Below, piece after piece: positions 1-8,892 of a DNA stretch of 64,000 bases. Both the position numbers and the translations under genes were made by a program. A model generated the notes under the pieces. It was not told where the DNA came from. It was given only the letters and a program-made list of their open reading frames with translations, and did no database searches. Within the stretch, counting starts at the first letter, position 1; each line of letters begins with the position of its first letter. This stretch comes from Zea mays (Eukaryota; Streptophyta; Magnoliopsida; Poales; Poaceae), in the NCBI RefSeq assembly GCF_902167145.1, contig NC_050096.1, positions 198,106,566 to 198,170,565 on the forward strand, given 5' to 3'.

Positions 1-5
1 ATTAT

Positions 6-171
6 CCTAAAGAGAAATTTTGAAATTTAACACCCAATTCGTATGCCTTTTAAGATTTCACATCCTGACCCACATGTCAATAGTGACCCCACCCCACATG
101 TCATTGTGATAAGGGTGTCAAATCTTGAAAGGCTTACCAACTAGGTGTCAAATTTCAAAATCTCTCCCTAA
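6..171. repeat. Fold-back MITE-like inverted repeat at the left edge
   Basis: The left half (from CCTAAAGAGA at 6) and the right half (ending TCTCTCCCTAA at 171) are imperfect reverse complements, meeting in a GTGACCCCACCCCAC centre near 84-105. Shared blocks include GAAATTTRACACC and CCTTTTAAGATT against its complement. The length of about 165 bp and full palindromy fit a MITE. The left border is too near the window edge to find a target duplication, so no family is assigned. Confidence 0.55.
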
Positions 172-857
172 GAACACAAATGACTACTATCTCAACTAAT
201 ACCTCAAAATGACCTACCTAGCTAATAAAAAGGTTACCAGCTGGCTTCCTACAAAATATAGATAACTTTTACCTGGAGGATTTACATACATCTGACCAAG
301 TTAACAGCTAACAAAATGTTGACCGAGCAGCTATTATATTGGAAGGCAGCGGCGATGGTTCTTATCCCCTGCTGCACAAGATCCTCCGCATGTCCCATCG
401 CAGCATAACACAAAAGCAACGAACACACACGCACACGCGCCTGGCTAGCTAGGCATGTCTGTTCCAAGAGAAAGGAACAAGGAACGATGGAACCAAGGAT
501 GGCGATGAGAAACAAGCAAAGAGCGGCAGGGTCTCAGCACAGTCTCCGGTCATCTCCTGCTGGTGGTTCTTCGTCACTTGGTAGAAAATATGAATGATTG
601 GCCTGCATGCGCCTTGTTTTGCACGGTAGATCATATCGGGAGTTGATTGATCCATGCGCATTGCACAGATTCTGTTACTTGGACGTCAGGGCAGCATAAT
701 ATTCTTCCCCGGTCCATCACTCATGCACGGAAAAGAGATTAGGGGTAAACAATAAAAAAGAAAAGGAGGCAGATAGTTATTAGAGCTCATGATCCTGAGC
801 GATGTGCAGATTATTATTATAACAAGGAATGCCAAGACGGCAGCCGGCCTGCTGCCG
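172..857. other. Intergenic sequence upstream of the GT77-like gene
   Basis: No convincing exon, RNA gene or repeat is visible. The short open frames here show no recognisable protein. The last part is the upstream region of the gene whose TATA box is at 858. Confidence 0.6.
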
Positions 858-864
858 TATAAAC
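858..864 (+). promoter_or_regulatory. TATA box of the GT77-like gene
   Basis: TATAAAC lies about 90 bp before the chosen ATG (949). A start of transcription near 888 would leave a 5' leader of about 60 nt. This also argues against the earlier ATG at 876, which would be only about 18 bp beyond the TATA box. Confidence 0.6.
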
Positions 865-948
865 ACACCACCGCCATGCCGTTCTTCTCAGACGACCCCG
901 TCGTCCTGCGCCCCTCCCTCGCCTCCTTCAAGCAGGCCGTCCAAGGGC

Positions 949-2140
949 ATGGCGGCGGCCTGGAAGGTGGTGAGAGGCGACGCCTCCGGGAGGCTCCTCC
1001 CGGTCATCTCCTTCTTCCTCGGCGCGGCGCTGACGGCGGCGTTCGTCTTCCTCGGCGCAACCACGGACGTGAGCTGGCGCTTCGCCGCGTGGGGCAGCGG
1101 CGCTCGACCAGGGGCCGGAGACGAGGTATTCGCGGCCTGCTCGTTTTGGTGCTCCGGATGCTGCTGCATCTTTTCCTCCTTCGTTCATATGCTTTGTTGC
1201 ATTGCATGCAGGCCGATTTGTAGCATGGCATTATAGCATCTAACAAAAGGCATGGATGCATGGGCAAAATGACGTGCAGGCGAAGTCGTTCGCGGAGCTG
1301 GCTGAGGTGCTGAAGAACGCGTCCATGGAGGACAAGACGGTGATCGTGACGTCCATCAACCAGGCGTACGCGGCGCCGGGCTCCCTGCTGGACCTCTTCC
1401 TCGATAGCTTCCGCGCCGGCGAGGGCACGGCGGGGCTGCTGGACCACCTGCTCATCGTGGCCGTGGACCCGGCCGCGCTCGAGACGTGCCGGTCGGTGCA
1501 CCGCCACTGCTACCTCCTCCGTCCGGCGGCCGGCGCGGCCGACGCCGACCTCGGCGCCGCCAAGTTCTTCATGACCAAGGACTACCTGGACATGATGTGG
1601 GCCAGGAACCGGCTGCAGCAGACCATCCTGGAGCTGGGCTTCAGCTTCCTCTTCACGGACGTGGACATCCTGTGGTTCCGGAACCCGATGCGCCACATCG
1701 CCGTCACGTCCGACGTCGCCATCGCCTGCGACTACTTCAACGGCGACCCGGACAGCCTGAGCAACCGCCCCAACGGCGGCTTCCTGTACGTAAGGTCCGC
1801 GCGCCGGACGGTGGAGTTCTACCGCGGGTGGCGGGAGGCGCGCGCCGGCTTCCCGCCCGGGACCAACGAGCAGGACGTCCTGGCGCGGGTGCAGCTCCCG
1901 CTCGCCCGCCGCCTCGGCGTGCGCATGCAGTTCCTCGACACGGCGCGCTGCGGCGGCTTCTGCCAGCTCAGCGACGACCTGCGCGGCTTGTCCACCATGC
2001 ACGCCAACTGCTGCACTGGGCTAGAGAACAAGGTGCACGACCTCAGGAACGTGCTCCAGGACTGGCGGAACTACACGGCGGCGCCGATGGAGGTCCAAAG
2101 CCGCGGAGGGTTCGGCTGGACCGAATTTTTTGTATTTTAG
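949..2140 (+). CDS. Putative glycosyltransferase, GT77-like nucleotide-diphospho-sugar transferase domain, C-terminus altered by an insertion
   Basis: Two exons, 949-1125 and 1280-2140, are joined by a GT-AG intron (donor GTATTC, acceptor GTGCAG) that keeps frame, giving about 345 aa. The N-terminus has a hydrophobic stretch (about residues 16-36) that fits a type II signal anchor. Exon 2 carries the family signature KTVIVTSINQAYAAP, a DVD motif at about residues 186-188 in FTDVDILWF (probable nucleotide-sugar/metal binding) and the NGGF block. This resembles the At4g15970-like branch of PF03407, probably Golgi-located; acceptor and donor sugars cannot be told from sequence. The start at 949 has a good context and directly precedes the anchor. 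A Mutator-like element enters at 2121, so the frame ends GFGWTEFFVF rather than with the native tail, which survives beyond the element at 3457-3482. The catalytic part is intact, so activity is plausible but unproven. Confidence 0.85.
2112..2120. repeat. Target-site duplication, left copy (TCGGCTGGA)
   Basis: The nine bases TCGGCTGGA precede the element and recur exactly at 3448-3456. A 9-bp duplication is diagnostic of the Mutator superfamily. Confidence 0.9.
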
Positions 2141-2391
2141 CCATTTTTCGGAAAAAAATTCACGTTTAGATCTTAAAAAATTTTAATGTCATTTTTGGAC
2201 CCTTTGCTCGGCGCCATAGCCTATGGCGCCGAAGTAACACAGCTCGGCGCCATAGGCTATGGCGCCGAGGTCGTGTTGCGTTGGCACAACCCAGACGCGT
2301 GGCGTCGACGTGGCACCGAGCTCGGCGCCACAGATCTTGGCGCCGAGCTCGGTTGTGTTATTAACATATTTGTTACAGACATGAGCACAAA

Positions 2392-2464
2392 TCCCAGCTA
2401 GCCCACTTGGTGGAGCACAAGGCTTCTAACCTTGTGGTCATGGGTTCAAACCCCACTGTTTGCA
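2392..2464 (+). pseudogene. tRNA-Lys-like relic in the left arm of the MULE
   Basis: The 73-nt segment folds like a tRNA. The D-arm resembles CTAGCCCACTTGGTGGAGC, the anticodon stem CAAGG/CCTTG is perfect around a 7-nt loop CTTCTAA, and the T-arm is ATGGG-TTCAAAC-CCCAC. It is close to plant tRNA-Lys(CTT), whose loop is CTCTTAA, but the loop now reads TCT and the acceptor stem (TCCCAGC against TGTTTGC) no longer pairs. It is therefore a tRNA-derived relic and not a working tRNA gene. Confidence 0.7.
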
Positions 2465-3102
2465 TTTTTATTTGGTTTTTTTTGTTTATGTCGCTGGTGT
2501 ATCCGTTTAAATTTATTTCTCACCTATATTTTTTTTATCTAGCCACTACTCATTTTTTTAAATAACTCATTAGGTCTATTTTTTTGACACGTGATATGGA
2601 GAAATAAGTCTCTCGAACAATCGAATTATGGTCTCCACGTTTTTGACACGTGAGAATCAGGGCACATGTAGATGTTGTGTCGTCCATTGAATCAGTATAT
2701 ATATAAAGAGTCCATGCATAACAGCTTATTATTACCTTTTCAATTTAGAAACAAAAGAATGCAACACTGTGGAATAAATTCTAAGCAATCTGAAAGGCAT
2801 TTGACCTCCAGAATAAAAGCGGGCGAGCTAGTCTTGATGATAGCAACGTAAGCAAATAAACTACAGCACAGTAAGATGGAATGCTCGATGCATGATTTCA
2901 CCACCTAACCAAAAAAAGGTTAGCAGCATAGCTAATGAGTTAAGAAAAAAAGGCATTTGACCCAATGAATGATTAAGAAAAAAAATATACCTAATGAGTT
3001 ATTTAAAAAAAATGAGTAGTGACAAAGATAAAAAAAAATATAGGTGAGAAATAAATTTGAACGGACACACCAGCGACATAAACAAAAAAAAACAAATAAA
3101 AA

Positions 3103-3175
3103 TGCAAACTGTGGGGTTTGAACCCACGACCAAAAGGTTAGAAGCTTTATGCTCCACCAAGTGGGCTAGCTGGGC
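3103..3175 (-). pseudogene. tRNA-Lys-like relic in the right arm of the MULE
   Basis: This is the mirror copy of the segment at 2392-2464 on the opposite strand. Its T-arm (GTGGG-TTCAAAC-CCCAC) is better conserved than in the left copy, with GTGGG instead of ATGGG. Its anticodon stem has decayed to AAAGC/CCTTT-type pairing. Each copy has kept a different part, which suggests independent decay after the arms formed. Confidence 0.65.
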
Positions 3176-3447
3176 TTTGTGCTCATGTCTGCAACAAATA
3201 TGTTAATAACACAACCGAGCTCGGCGCCAAGATCTGTGGCGTCGAGCTCGGTGCCACGTCGACGCCACGACGTCTAGGTATGCCAGCGTAGCACGTACCT
3301 CGGCGCCATAGGCTAGGGCGCCGAGCTGTGTTACCTCGGCGCCATAGCCTATGGCGCCGAGCAAAGGGTCCAAAACTGCTATTAAAATTTTTTAGGGTCT
3401 AAACGTGAATTTTTTTCTATAAAAGGGTTAAAATGCAAAAAATTCGG

Positions 3448-3456
3448 TCGGCTGGA
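3448..3456. repeat. Target-site duplication, right copy (TCGGCTGGA)
   Basis: Exact repeat of 2112-2120, immediately after the element end CAAAAAATTCGG. Confidence 0.9.
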
Positions 3457-3482
3457 CCAAGCCCGGCAAGTGCATCCGCTGA
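3457..3482 (+). pseudogene. Stranded last codons of the GT77-like gene
   Basis: Directly after the right target duplication the sequence reads CCAAGCCCGGCAAG and then TGCATCCGCTGA. In the frame of the interrupted exon this encodes the native C-terminal residues KPGKCIR and the original stop (3480-3482). It is now separated from the gene by 1.3 kb of transposon. Confidence 0.85.
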
Positions 3483-3848
3483 CGGACAAGTGAACCTGCC
3501 ATGCCAGCAACTCTAGTTCCTTTTTTCTTTGTAAGCAGTCAGTGTCTAGCTGTCTGCCTATGTTTGCTGGGATAACGCTACATTAATCGTTTGTCTCATC
3601 TATAGGTAAAAAAAATCACCTGGTTGAACCATTTTTTTGTTTTGTTTTCTTTTCTGGGCAAAAGACACTACCTCAAAGTTGTACAACATTTCAAATAGGA
3701 AATGACATTAACACGGCAATGTTTGTTCTCAACTTCCATTGTGGAAATGAACTCAAACTAACCACATTTTGCTCGCTCAGAACCCACCAGCAGACACCAG
3801 CAGCCACCAGGATAAAACCAATTTTATTTTTAAATTTAATTTTTATTA
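3483..3848. other. Former 3' flank of the GT77-like gene
   Basis: Probably the original 3' UTR and downstream region. No second gene or repeat is evident up to the Helitron terminus at 3849. Confidence 0.5.
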
Positions 3849-3884
3849 TCTCTACTAATTATTAAAGGGATATTGTAGACTGCC

Positions 3885-4060
3885 CCCGCCTCGAGCAGCC
3901 CGCACGCCCGCCGCGAATCCCGCCGCACGACCGCCCGTCCGCCGCGAATCCCCTCTCGCAACCCACAACGCCCGCGGCGAATCCCCGCGCGAACCGGCCG
4001 CACGACCGCCAGCAACCGCCTCCGCTTGAGCAGCCCCGCCGTGAATCCCCTCCGGGAACC
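3885..4060. repeat. GC-rich imperfect tandem repeat near the Helitron 1 5' end
   Basis: The motif CCGCGAATCCC with GCCGCACGACCGCC recurs three to four times with variation. It is purely compositional and has no coding signal. Helitron 2 has a comparable GC-rich repeat next to its own 5' end. Confidence 0.6.
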
Positions 4061-4176
4061 CGCAACACACATGGACACCCCCAACAGATCTACCACATCC
4101 CACGCGAAGAACCAATGAACTGGCAGCATCAGAGAATAAGCATGGCAACAATGAGGAAGAGAACAGGATACGTCAC

Positions 4177-4441
4177 CAGAGATGGCCATCGCGAAGCCAC
4201 AACCGCCACCGCACACGTCTCTCCACCCATCATCGGCGGCAGTCGCCGCCGTCGGGGGCAACCTTACAGGGACCGGCCCGAGCAGCGGCGAGCGCTGCGG
4301 GGACACACCGGGCAGGTACCCCCACATCAACACCACTCGCTCCTTATTCCCCGCGCCCGCCCCCTGCGCGTAGCTGGGGCCGCTGTCCTCCTCCATCTCA
4401 TCCTCCCCTCTCCCTCCTCCACCGGTGTCGCGGCCGTTCAT
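4177..4441 (-). pseudogene. Captured first-exon fragment of an RCC1-repeat (UVR8-like) gene, antisense in Helitron 1
   Basis: On the minus strand an ATG at 4441-4439 opens a frame with an acidic, Gly-rich leader, then VVLMWGYLPGVSPQRSPLL and later WRDVCGGGCGFAMAIS. This matches the N-terminus of plant RCC1-repeat proteins of the UVR8-like type (first blade), by my recollection of the family. The match ends at a good donor (TCTG|GTGACG) at 4177, so it is one exon with its 5' leader (4442-4493). Only the first blade of a seven-bladed protein is present, so no function is expected. Alternative: another RCC1-family member. Confidence 0.6.
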
Positions 4442-4493
4442 CTCCTCCAGGAGCCTGAGCCTCTGAATCCACCGCTGATTTCGATCGCTGCCG

Positions 4494-5096
4494 ATGGGAG
4501 CGGACAGCGCAGAGCAAGTGTTTGAGCTCCTCAGAAGGCACATTTATGTCCCTACATTTTATTTTTCACCAACTGTGAAACTTGTTTCACCGTTTGTCAC
4601 TATTTCTTTGTTGTTTTCAGTGAACAGGCATTTTGGAGAGACCAACATGAACATGCGGAGCAGTCGGTCACACACTATTTTCAGAATGGTATAGAATTCT
4701 GAATTCTGCAGCAGTTCTGTAATTGCAGCTGTTCTAAGTTCATTCTGTAGTTGAATGGAAGCGAGAACTAAATCAAGAATGTTTTGTTTATATCAGTGTC
4801 AGGTAATTGAGAGCGGTGGTAAGGACCAGACAGACGGTGGAGATGCTATCCGCATATTTGTTTTGGTATATACACTTCACTATATACTCAGGTACCATGT
4901 ATGTAGTAAAAGTAAATGTGTAGAAAATATTGTGCCCTTTGTTTTACATGTAGAATTTGGTGGATCTTGCTGGGTCAGAAAGAATCATCAAGACAGGGGC
5001 AGAAGGGGTACGTTTGAATCAGGGGAAGTATATTAACAAGAGCTTAATGATTCTTGGGAATGTCATCAATAAGTTGAGCGAGAACGGAAAACAAAG
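4494..5096 (+). pseudogene. Captured kinesin-7 (CENP-E/NACK-like) motor-domain exons in Helitron 1
   Basis: Four exon pieces lie in order with intron-like gaps. 4494-4538 encodes SAEQVFELLRR. 4621-4688 encodes NRHFGETNMN and SSRSHTIFRM, the switch I region. 4803 to about 4860 encodes VIESGGKDQTDGGDAIR. 4954-5096 encodes [20 protein letters not shown] and a further 28 residues, including switch II DLAGSE. Splice sites at 4620, 4688/4689, 4802, 4953 and 5096/5097 are AG or GT as expected. The P-loop and the rest of the motor are absent, so this is a fragment, but it is in sense with the Helitron and could be spliced into a chimeric transcript. Kinesin-7 assignment is from the motif wording; kinesin itself is certain. 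Confidence 0.88.
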
Positions 5097-5530
5097 GTAC
5101 TGTCTATAGGGTATTACATAAGTTTCTTCCTCACGTGTTTACCAAATCTAACTTCCTTAGGTGAACTGTGCTAAATTTGATGGAAAATCAATCTAGAGAC
5201 GTACATGTTATTGTAGTTATGATTGAGTCGTCATAGGCAAGGATCATCATTGATTGTTCTGTTTTCTAAAACAAACTCTAGGTAATTTTTGAATATATTT
5301 TTGTAACTTCTCATCCTCCGTAATTAATCCATTAATTCTATACCATATTCTTACTTACAGTATATTTTTACATATAATTTTTAATTAATTCTATTATTGC
5401 CTTAGTGCCTCATAATGATCAATACCGAATCTACCTTCTGTCAACAGTTCAAGTTTTAGGATGATTTTGTTAGTATAGTAAACTCAAATCCATTATCCAA
5501 AGTACAAGTGGGATCTTTCAGAAGGGCAGG

Positions 5531-5690
5531 ATTGATGCAGTGGTGAGAGATGTCTCACGAAGTCACCAGGTTGCGGATTCGAAACAACCTCTCTTTATTT
5601 GCGAGAAAGGCTTGCCTCGATTTATCCCTTCCCTAGACTCTATTCATGTTGAAGCCTTCGACATTGGGTCGACCCTTTTTTAGAAGGACA
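5531..5690 (+). repeat. SINE-like tRNA-derived element, copy 1
   Basis: The head reads GTGGTGAGAGATGTCTCAC, followed by a B-box-like GGTTGCGGATTCGAAACAACC spelled in two parts (GGTTGCGGAT, TCGAAACAACC), then a body ending in a T run (GACCCTTTTTT). A diverged second copy sharing CTTGCCTCGATTTATCCCTTC-type sequence begins at 5699 and resumes after the solo LTR. The layout of pol III-like head and T-rich tail fits a plant SINE; the family is not identified. Confidence 0.5.
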
Positions 5691-5703
5691 TGTTTGGTAT
5701 AGT

Positions 5704-5708
5704 GCTGC
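5704..5708. repeat. Target-site duplication GCTGC of the solo LTR (left)
   Basis: GCTGC precedes the LTR and recurs at 7623-7627 directly after it. A 5-bp duplication is as expected for an LTR retrotransposon. Confidence 0.85.
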
Positions 5709-7622
5709 TGAAAGTCGCCTAGAGGGGGGGTGAATAGGCAAAACCTGAAAATTAAAACTTTATCCCCCAACTAGATCCCTTGATTAGTGGTTAGAACAAG
5801 ATATACAAATATCGGAGAATATAAACTAAGTTCTTGCTTGAAAAGAGTATTGCTAAATAATGTGGAAGTGATAAATCGATACAACTAGTAAGTTATAGAA
5901 TAACAAAGCAAGACGCCTTAGATGAGAAGAGCACTAGGACAAGTTCTTTCTTGCAACGTGTTGCTTCACTAAGTGGGAATTTGACTTGAAGCAACACCAA
6001 ATGATATTAGCAAATAAAGGTGCAAGAAAACTTAGAGCAAGGGAAAACAAACAAATCACAAGCAATAAACACAATGGACACGGGTGATTTGTTTTACCGA
6101 GGTTCGGCCCTCGAAGGCCTAGTCCCCGTTGAGGAGTCCACTTAAGGACGGGTCTTTTTCAACCCTTTCCCTCTCTCCCCCGATCACACAAGGATCGGTG
6201 AGCTCTTCTTCTTCTCGAGGATCACTCTCGATCCCACAAGGACCACCACACACTTTGGTGTCTCTTGCTAGCTTTTACAAGCCTCCAAAACTTTGGAGGA
6301 AGTTCAATGGGAGTCAAAACTCCACGCGCAAATGAACACAAAGATGAAGCACACACTATCTCTCGATGAATCTCACAAGGCACTAGTGCTAAACTCAAAT
6401 GAGTAGCTCTCTTTTGCTTGCTCTCTCTTTTGTGGCACTTGTGTTGGTTGTAGTGGTCTAAATCTTGTGTATAGGATGGATCAATGAATATATGTGGTTG
6501 GGAGGGCTTGAGTATGTCAACTAGATGACTTGGAATGTTGCTTGGGCTCCCACACCTTGAAGTGGCCGGTTGGGGTGGTATTTATAGCCACCAACCAAAA
6601 TCTAGCCGTTGGAGAAAGCTGTCTGTCGTATGGTGCACCGGACAGTCCGGTGCACACCGGACATGTCCGGTGCGACAGCCATGTCACCCAACCGTTAGGG
6701 TTCTGACCGTTGGAACTCTGACTGCTGGGCCCGCCTGGATGTCCGGTGGCGCACCGGACATGTACTGTAGAGTGTCCGGTGCGCCAGCATGGGCGTGCCT
6801 GACCTCTGCGCGCGCTGGCGCGCATTTAATGCGCCGCAGGTAGCCGTTGGCGCCGGAGTAGCCGTTGCCCCGCAGTTACACCGGACAGTCCAGTGTACAC
6901 CGGACAGTCCGGTGAATTATAGCGGAGCAGCTGAAGTGAATTCCCGAGGCTGGCGAGTTCCTGAGGCCGCTCTTCCTTGGAGCACCGGACATGTCCGGTG
7001 TACATAGGGATGAAAACGGTCGGAAACGGTATTTATTCGGTAATCAGTTTTTTCTTTGATTGCGAATAAATAGGATATAGAATATACAATACAAATTTGT
7101 ATTCTTGTTTTTAACATCCAGCTTATTAAGGTTCATAAAAGGTAAACCTCAAATTCATCCTACATTTTCTCAAATAATAGATATAAACTTCGGTATAGAT
7201 TCGGAAACAAATTCGGTAATTTTTTCAACTTTTTGTGTTGTAGGGAGCAAATAATACATAACACAACTTATATAATATTTTATTCATATTTATACTAATG
7301 TGTTTGATAACATAAGAAAAGATCAACATCAAATTTTATACATATCTATTTTAAAATATTAAATTTGTTTTAACAGTTCGGATTATCACTTTCATCCCTA
7401 GGTGTACACCGGACAGTCCGGTGCGCCAGACCAGAGGTGCCTTCGGTTGTCCCTTGCTCCTTTGTTTGAACCCAATACTTGGTCTTTTTATTGGCTAAGT
7501 GTGAACCTTTGGCACCTGTATAACTTATATACTAGAGCAAACTAGTTAGTCCAAATATTTGTGTTGGGCAATTCAACCACCAAAATTAATTAGGGACTAG
7601 GTGTAAGCCTAATTCCCTTTCA
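5709..7622 (-). mobile_element. Solo Sirevirus LTR (Opie/Ji group), with a nested MITE
   Basis: Read on the minus strand the LTR begins TGAAAGGGAATTAGGCTTAC and ends in GGCGACTTTCA, with TSD GCTGC on both sides and no internal region. Such solo LTRs arise by recombination between the two LTRs of one element. It carries the palindromes (CACCGGACAGTCCGGTG and CACCGGACATGTCCGGTG variants, 6640-6990 and about 7405-7425) seen in all Sirevirus LTRs here. The 1914 bp length includes a 396-bp MITE at 7005-7400. Base changes relative to the LTRs at 10906 and 35035 are common, so it is a different and probably older insertion. Confidence 0.9.
7005..7400. mobile_element. hAT-type MITE nested in the solo LTR
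   Basis: The ends TAGGGATGAAA and TTTCATCCCTA are perfect inverted repeats. The element is flanked by an exact 8-bp duplication, GGTGTACA (6997-7004 and 7401-7408), typical of the hAT superfamily. It is A/T-rich, 396 bp long and has no coding potential. It interrupts one of the LTR palindromes, so it arrived after the LTR. Confidence 0.9.
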
Positions 7623-7765
7623 GCTGCTACTTGTCTCACAAAATCACCAAATCGCGGGATCAAAGCAGCTTCTCCGTATTTGCGGAAGGAAGGCTTGTCT
7701 CGATTTATCCCTTCACTAACCTCACTCATGTGGGAGCCTCTGGTACTATATCTGCTCTTTTTTTA
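7623..7765 (+). repeat. SINE-like element, copy 2 (right part)
   Basis: After the solo LTR the sequence resumes with GCTGCTACTTGTCTCACAAA and continues in close parallel to copy 1: a TCACCAAATCGCGGGATC-type B-box region, CTTGTCTCGATTTATCCCTT, then a T run. The solo LTR therefore sits inside this second SINE-like copy. Confidence 0.5.
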
Positions 7766-8086
7766 CAAGTAGGAGCCTTCTTTATCATTTTTGGTGATTT
7801 TTGAACCATCATAGTGTCTTCAGTGAAGAAACCGATACCTTGTTCACTCCTACTAGCTAGAGAAAAACATTTTGCTCTCGACAGTGTGCACTTCTGTACG
7901 GCAGTCAATCTGTTCATTTATTTATTTTTTCTTCAGTGATCTCATTATTGTCTTCAGTCTTTTTAGGGTTGTCTCTTCTGGAGAGCTTTCAACCATTGTT
8001 GTATTCTTAATGAAAAAAGTCAATACCTTAGCAAGAAAAAGAAATAATTCATGTTACGTTTTGTTCTCTTATGTCTTTGTGTGTAG

Positions 8087-8203
8087 GATGCAAAGATTCT
8101 TCGAAGGAACTTTGTAATTGATCTGTTAAGTTACGAGGACAATTCATGCCGCTATGCCATTCCTGCAAACATACAACAAAGACTTATCGCTAAAAAGGAT
8201 TAG
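8087..8203 (+). pseudogene. Captured exon of an unidentified gene in Helitron 1
   Basis: A typical acceptor (TTTGTGTGTAG) opens a frame reading DAKILRRNFVIDLLSYEDNS, then CRYAIPANIQQRLIAKKD and a stop at 8201-8203. The codon pattern and splice site look genuine and the orientation matches the kinesin and importin pieces. I do not recognise the protein, so no function is proposed. Confidence 0.5.
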
Positions 8204-8622
8204 ATTAATGTACGGTTGTCGACATATTTGCCTATTATTAAAAATTGTAAGACGTCACATTTTTTAATTGAGGTTGCATCAATAAACAAGTTGATGTAAA
8301 CCAATATAGTTTGTGTGTGGTTTACATGTTTTAAATATAAATATATGTGGGCAGCTAGCACATCTAAATGTCAAACAAATCCTTTTGATCTTTGAGCTTA
8401 CAAGTTTCTTCGATAAAAAAGTAATTTGATTACTAAGCAACTACTAACTTTATGTATGTCAGACCTCTGAACTGAATGTTGTTTAAGTCTTTTGTGTGCA
8501 TTGAGATATTAATTTTATACAATTTGTATGCCTATATTCTACTATACCTGATTACATGTTCATGTCATACATCTTAGGACCTAGCAATCTATTTTGACCT
8601 GTATTGCTCTTCTTGTTTATAG

Positions 8623-8892
8623 GCACATGTTGTTTCAGCGATTTTGAATTTTAGTGATAATTGTACACCAGAAATTTTGACGCCTTACCTGGATGGAATC
8701 GTGAATAAATTACTTGTTCTTTTTCAGGTACGCAATTACTTGTAATGAATTAGGTTTCAGGTTGCTTCAAATATATTTATTATCATGGTTAGTAAACAAT
8801 GCTAACGGCTCATGTTCATATTCTAGAATAGCAAGCAAATGGTGTACGGGGGAGCATTGACAGCTCTAGCGTCAGTAGCAGATTCATCACAG
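8623..8892 (+). pseudogene. Captured importin-5 (importin beta-3-like karyopherin) exons in Helitron 1
   Basis: Two consecutive exons each keep phase 0. 8623-8727 (35 codons) contains AILNFSDNCTPEILTPYLDG and ends at CAG|GTACGC. 8827-8892 (22 codons) contains NSKQMVYGGALTALASVADS and ends at CAG|GTGTTG. Both correspond to adjacent HEAT repeats of plant importin-5 proteins, where the wording NFSENCTPEILTPYLDGIV is familiar. The rest of the roughly 1100-aa receptor is absent, so this is a fragment in sense with the Helitron. Confidence 0.8.

Larger units (their letters stand above)
2121..3447. mobile_element. Fold-back Mutator-like element (MULE) inside the last exon of the GT77-like gene
   Basis: The element is 1327 bp. 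It starts CCGAATTTTTTG and ends CAAAAAATTCGG, flanked by a perfect 9-bp target duplication. The terminal inverted repeats are very long: sequence from 2121 to about 2574 matches the reverse complement of about 2991-3447, leaving a central spacer of about 415 bp. Each arm contains GC-rich palindromes around GGCGCC (near 2206-2270 and 3298-3364), a tRNA-like segment and A/T-rich runs. No transposase frame is visible, so it is non-autonomous. The inner frame 2186-2401 is made of the palindromic arm and is not a credible gene. Confidence 0.9.

Noticed and set aside
1004..2002. A 332-codon open frame on the minus strand across the glycosyltransferase exon
   Set aside because: It is a GC-rich shadow of the real exon: low-complexity Arg/Ala/Val composition, no domain, and it crosses the intron.
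2186..2401. Open frame in the left arm of the MULE (GAIAYGAEV repeats)
   Set aside because: The repeated residues come from the GGCGCC palindromes. The mirror arm has no matching frame and no known protein resembles it.
2392..2464. A working tRNA-Arg(TCT) gene
   Set aside because: The loop spells TCT, but the acceptor stem does not pair and the rest is nearest to tRNA-Lys. It lies in a transposon arm with a decayed mirror copy.
2121..3447. The MULE acting as a spliced intron that restores the native C-terminus
   Set aside because: There is a GTATTT near the left end, but I found no well-placed AG near 3447 that would restore the frame. RNA data could overturn this.
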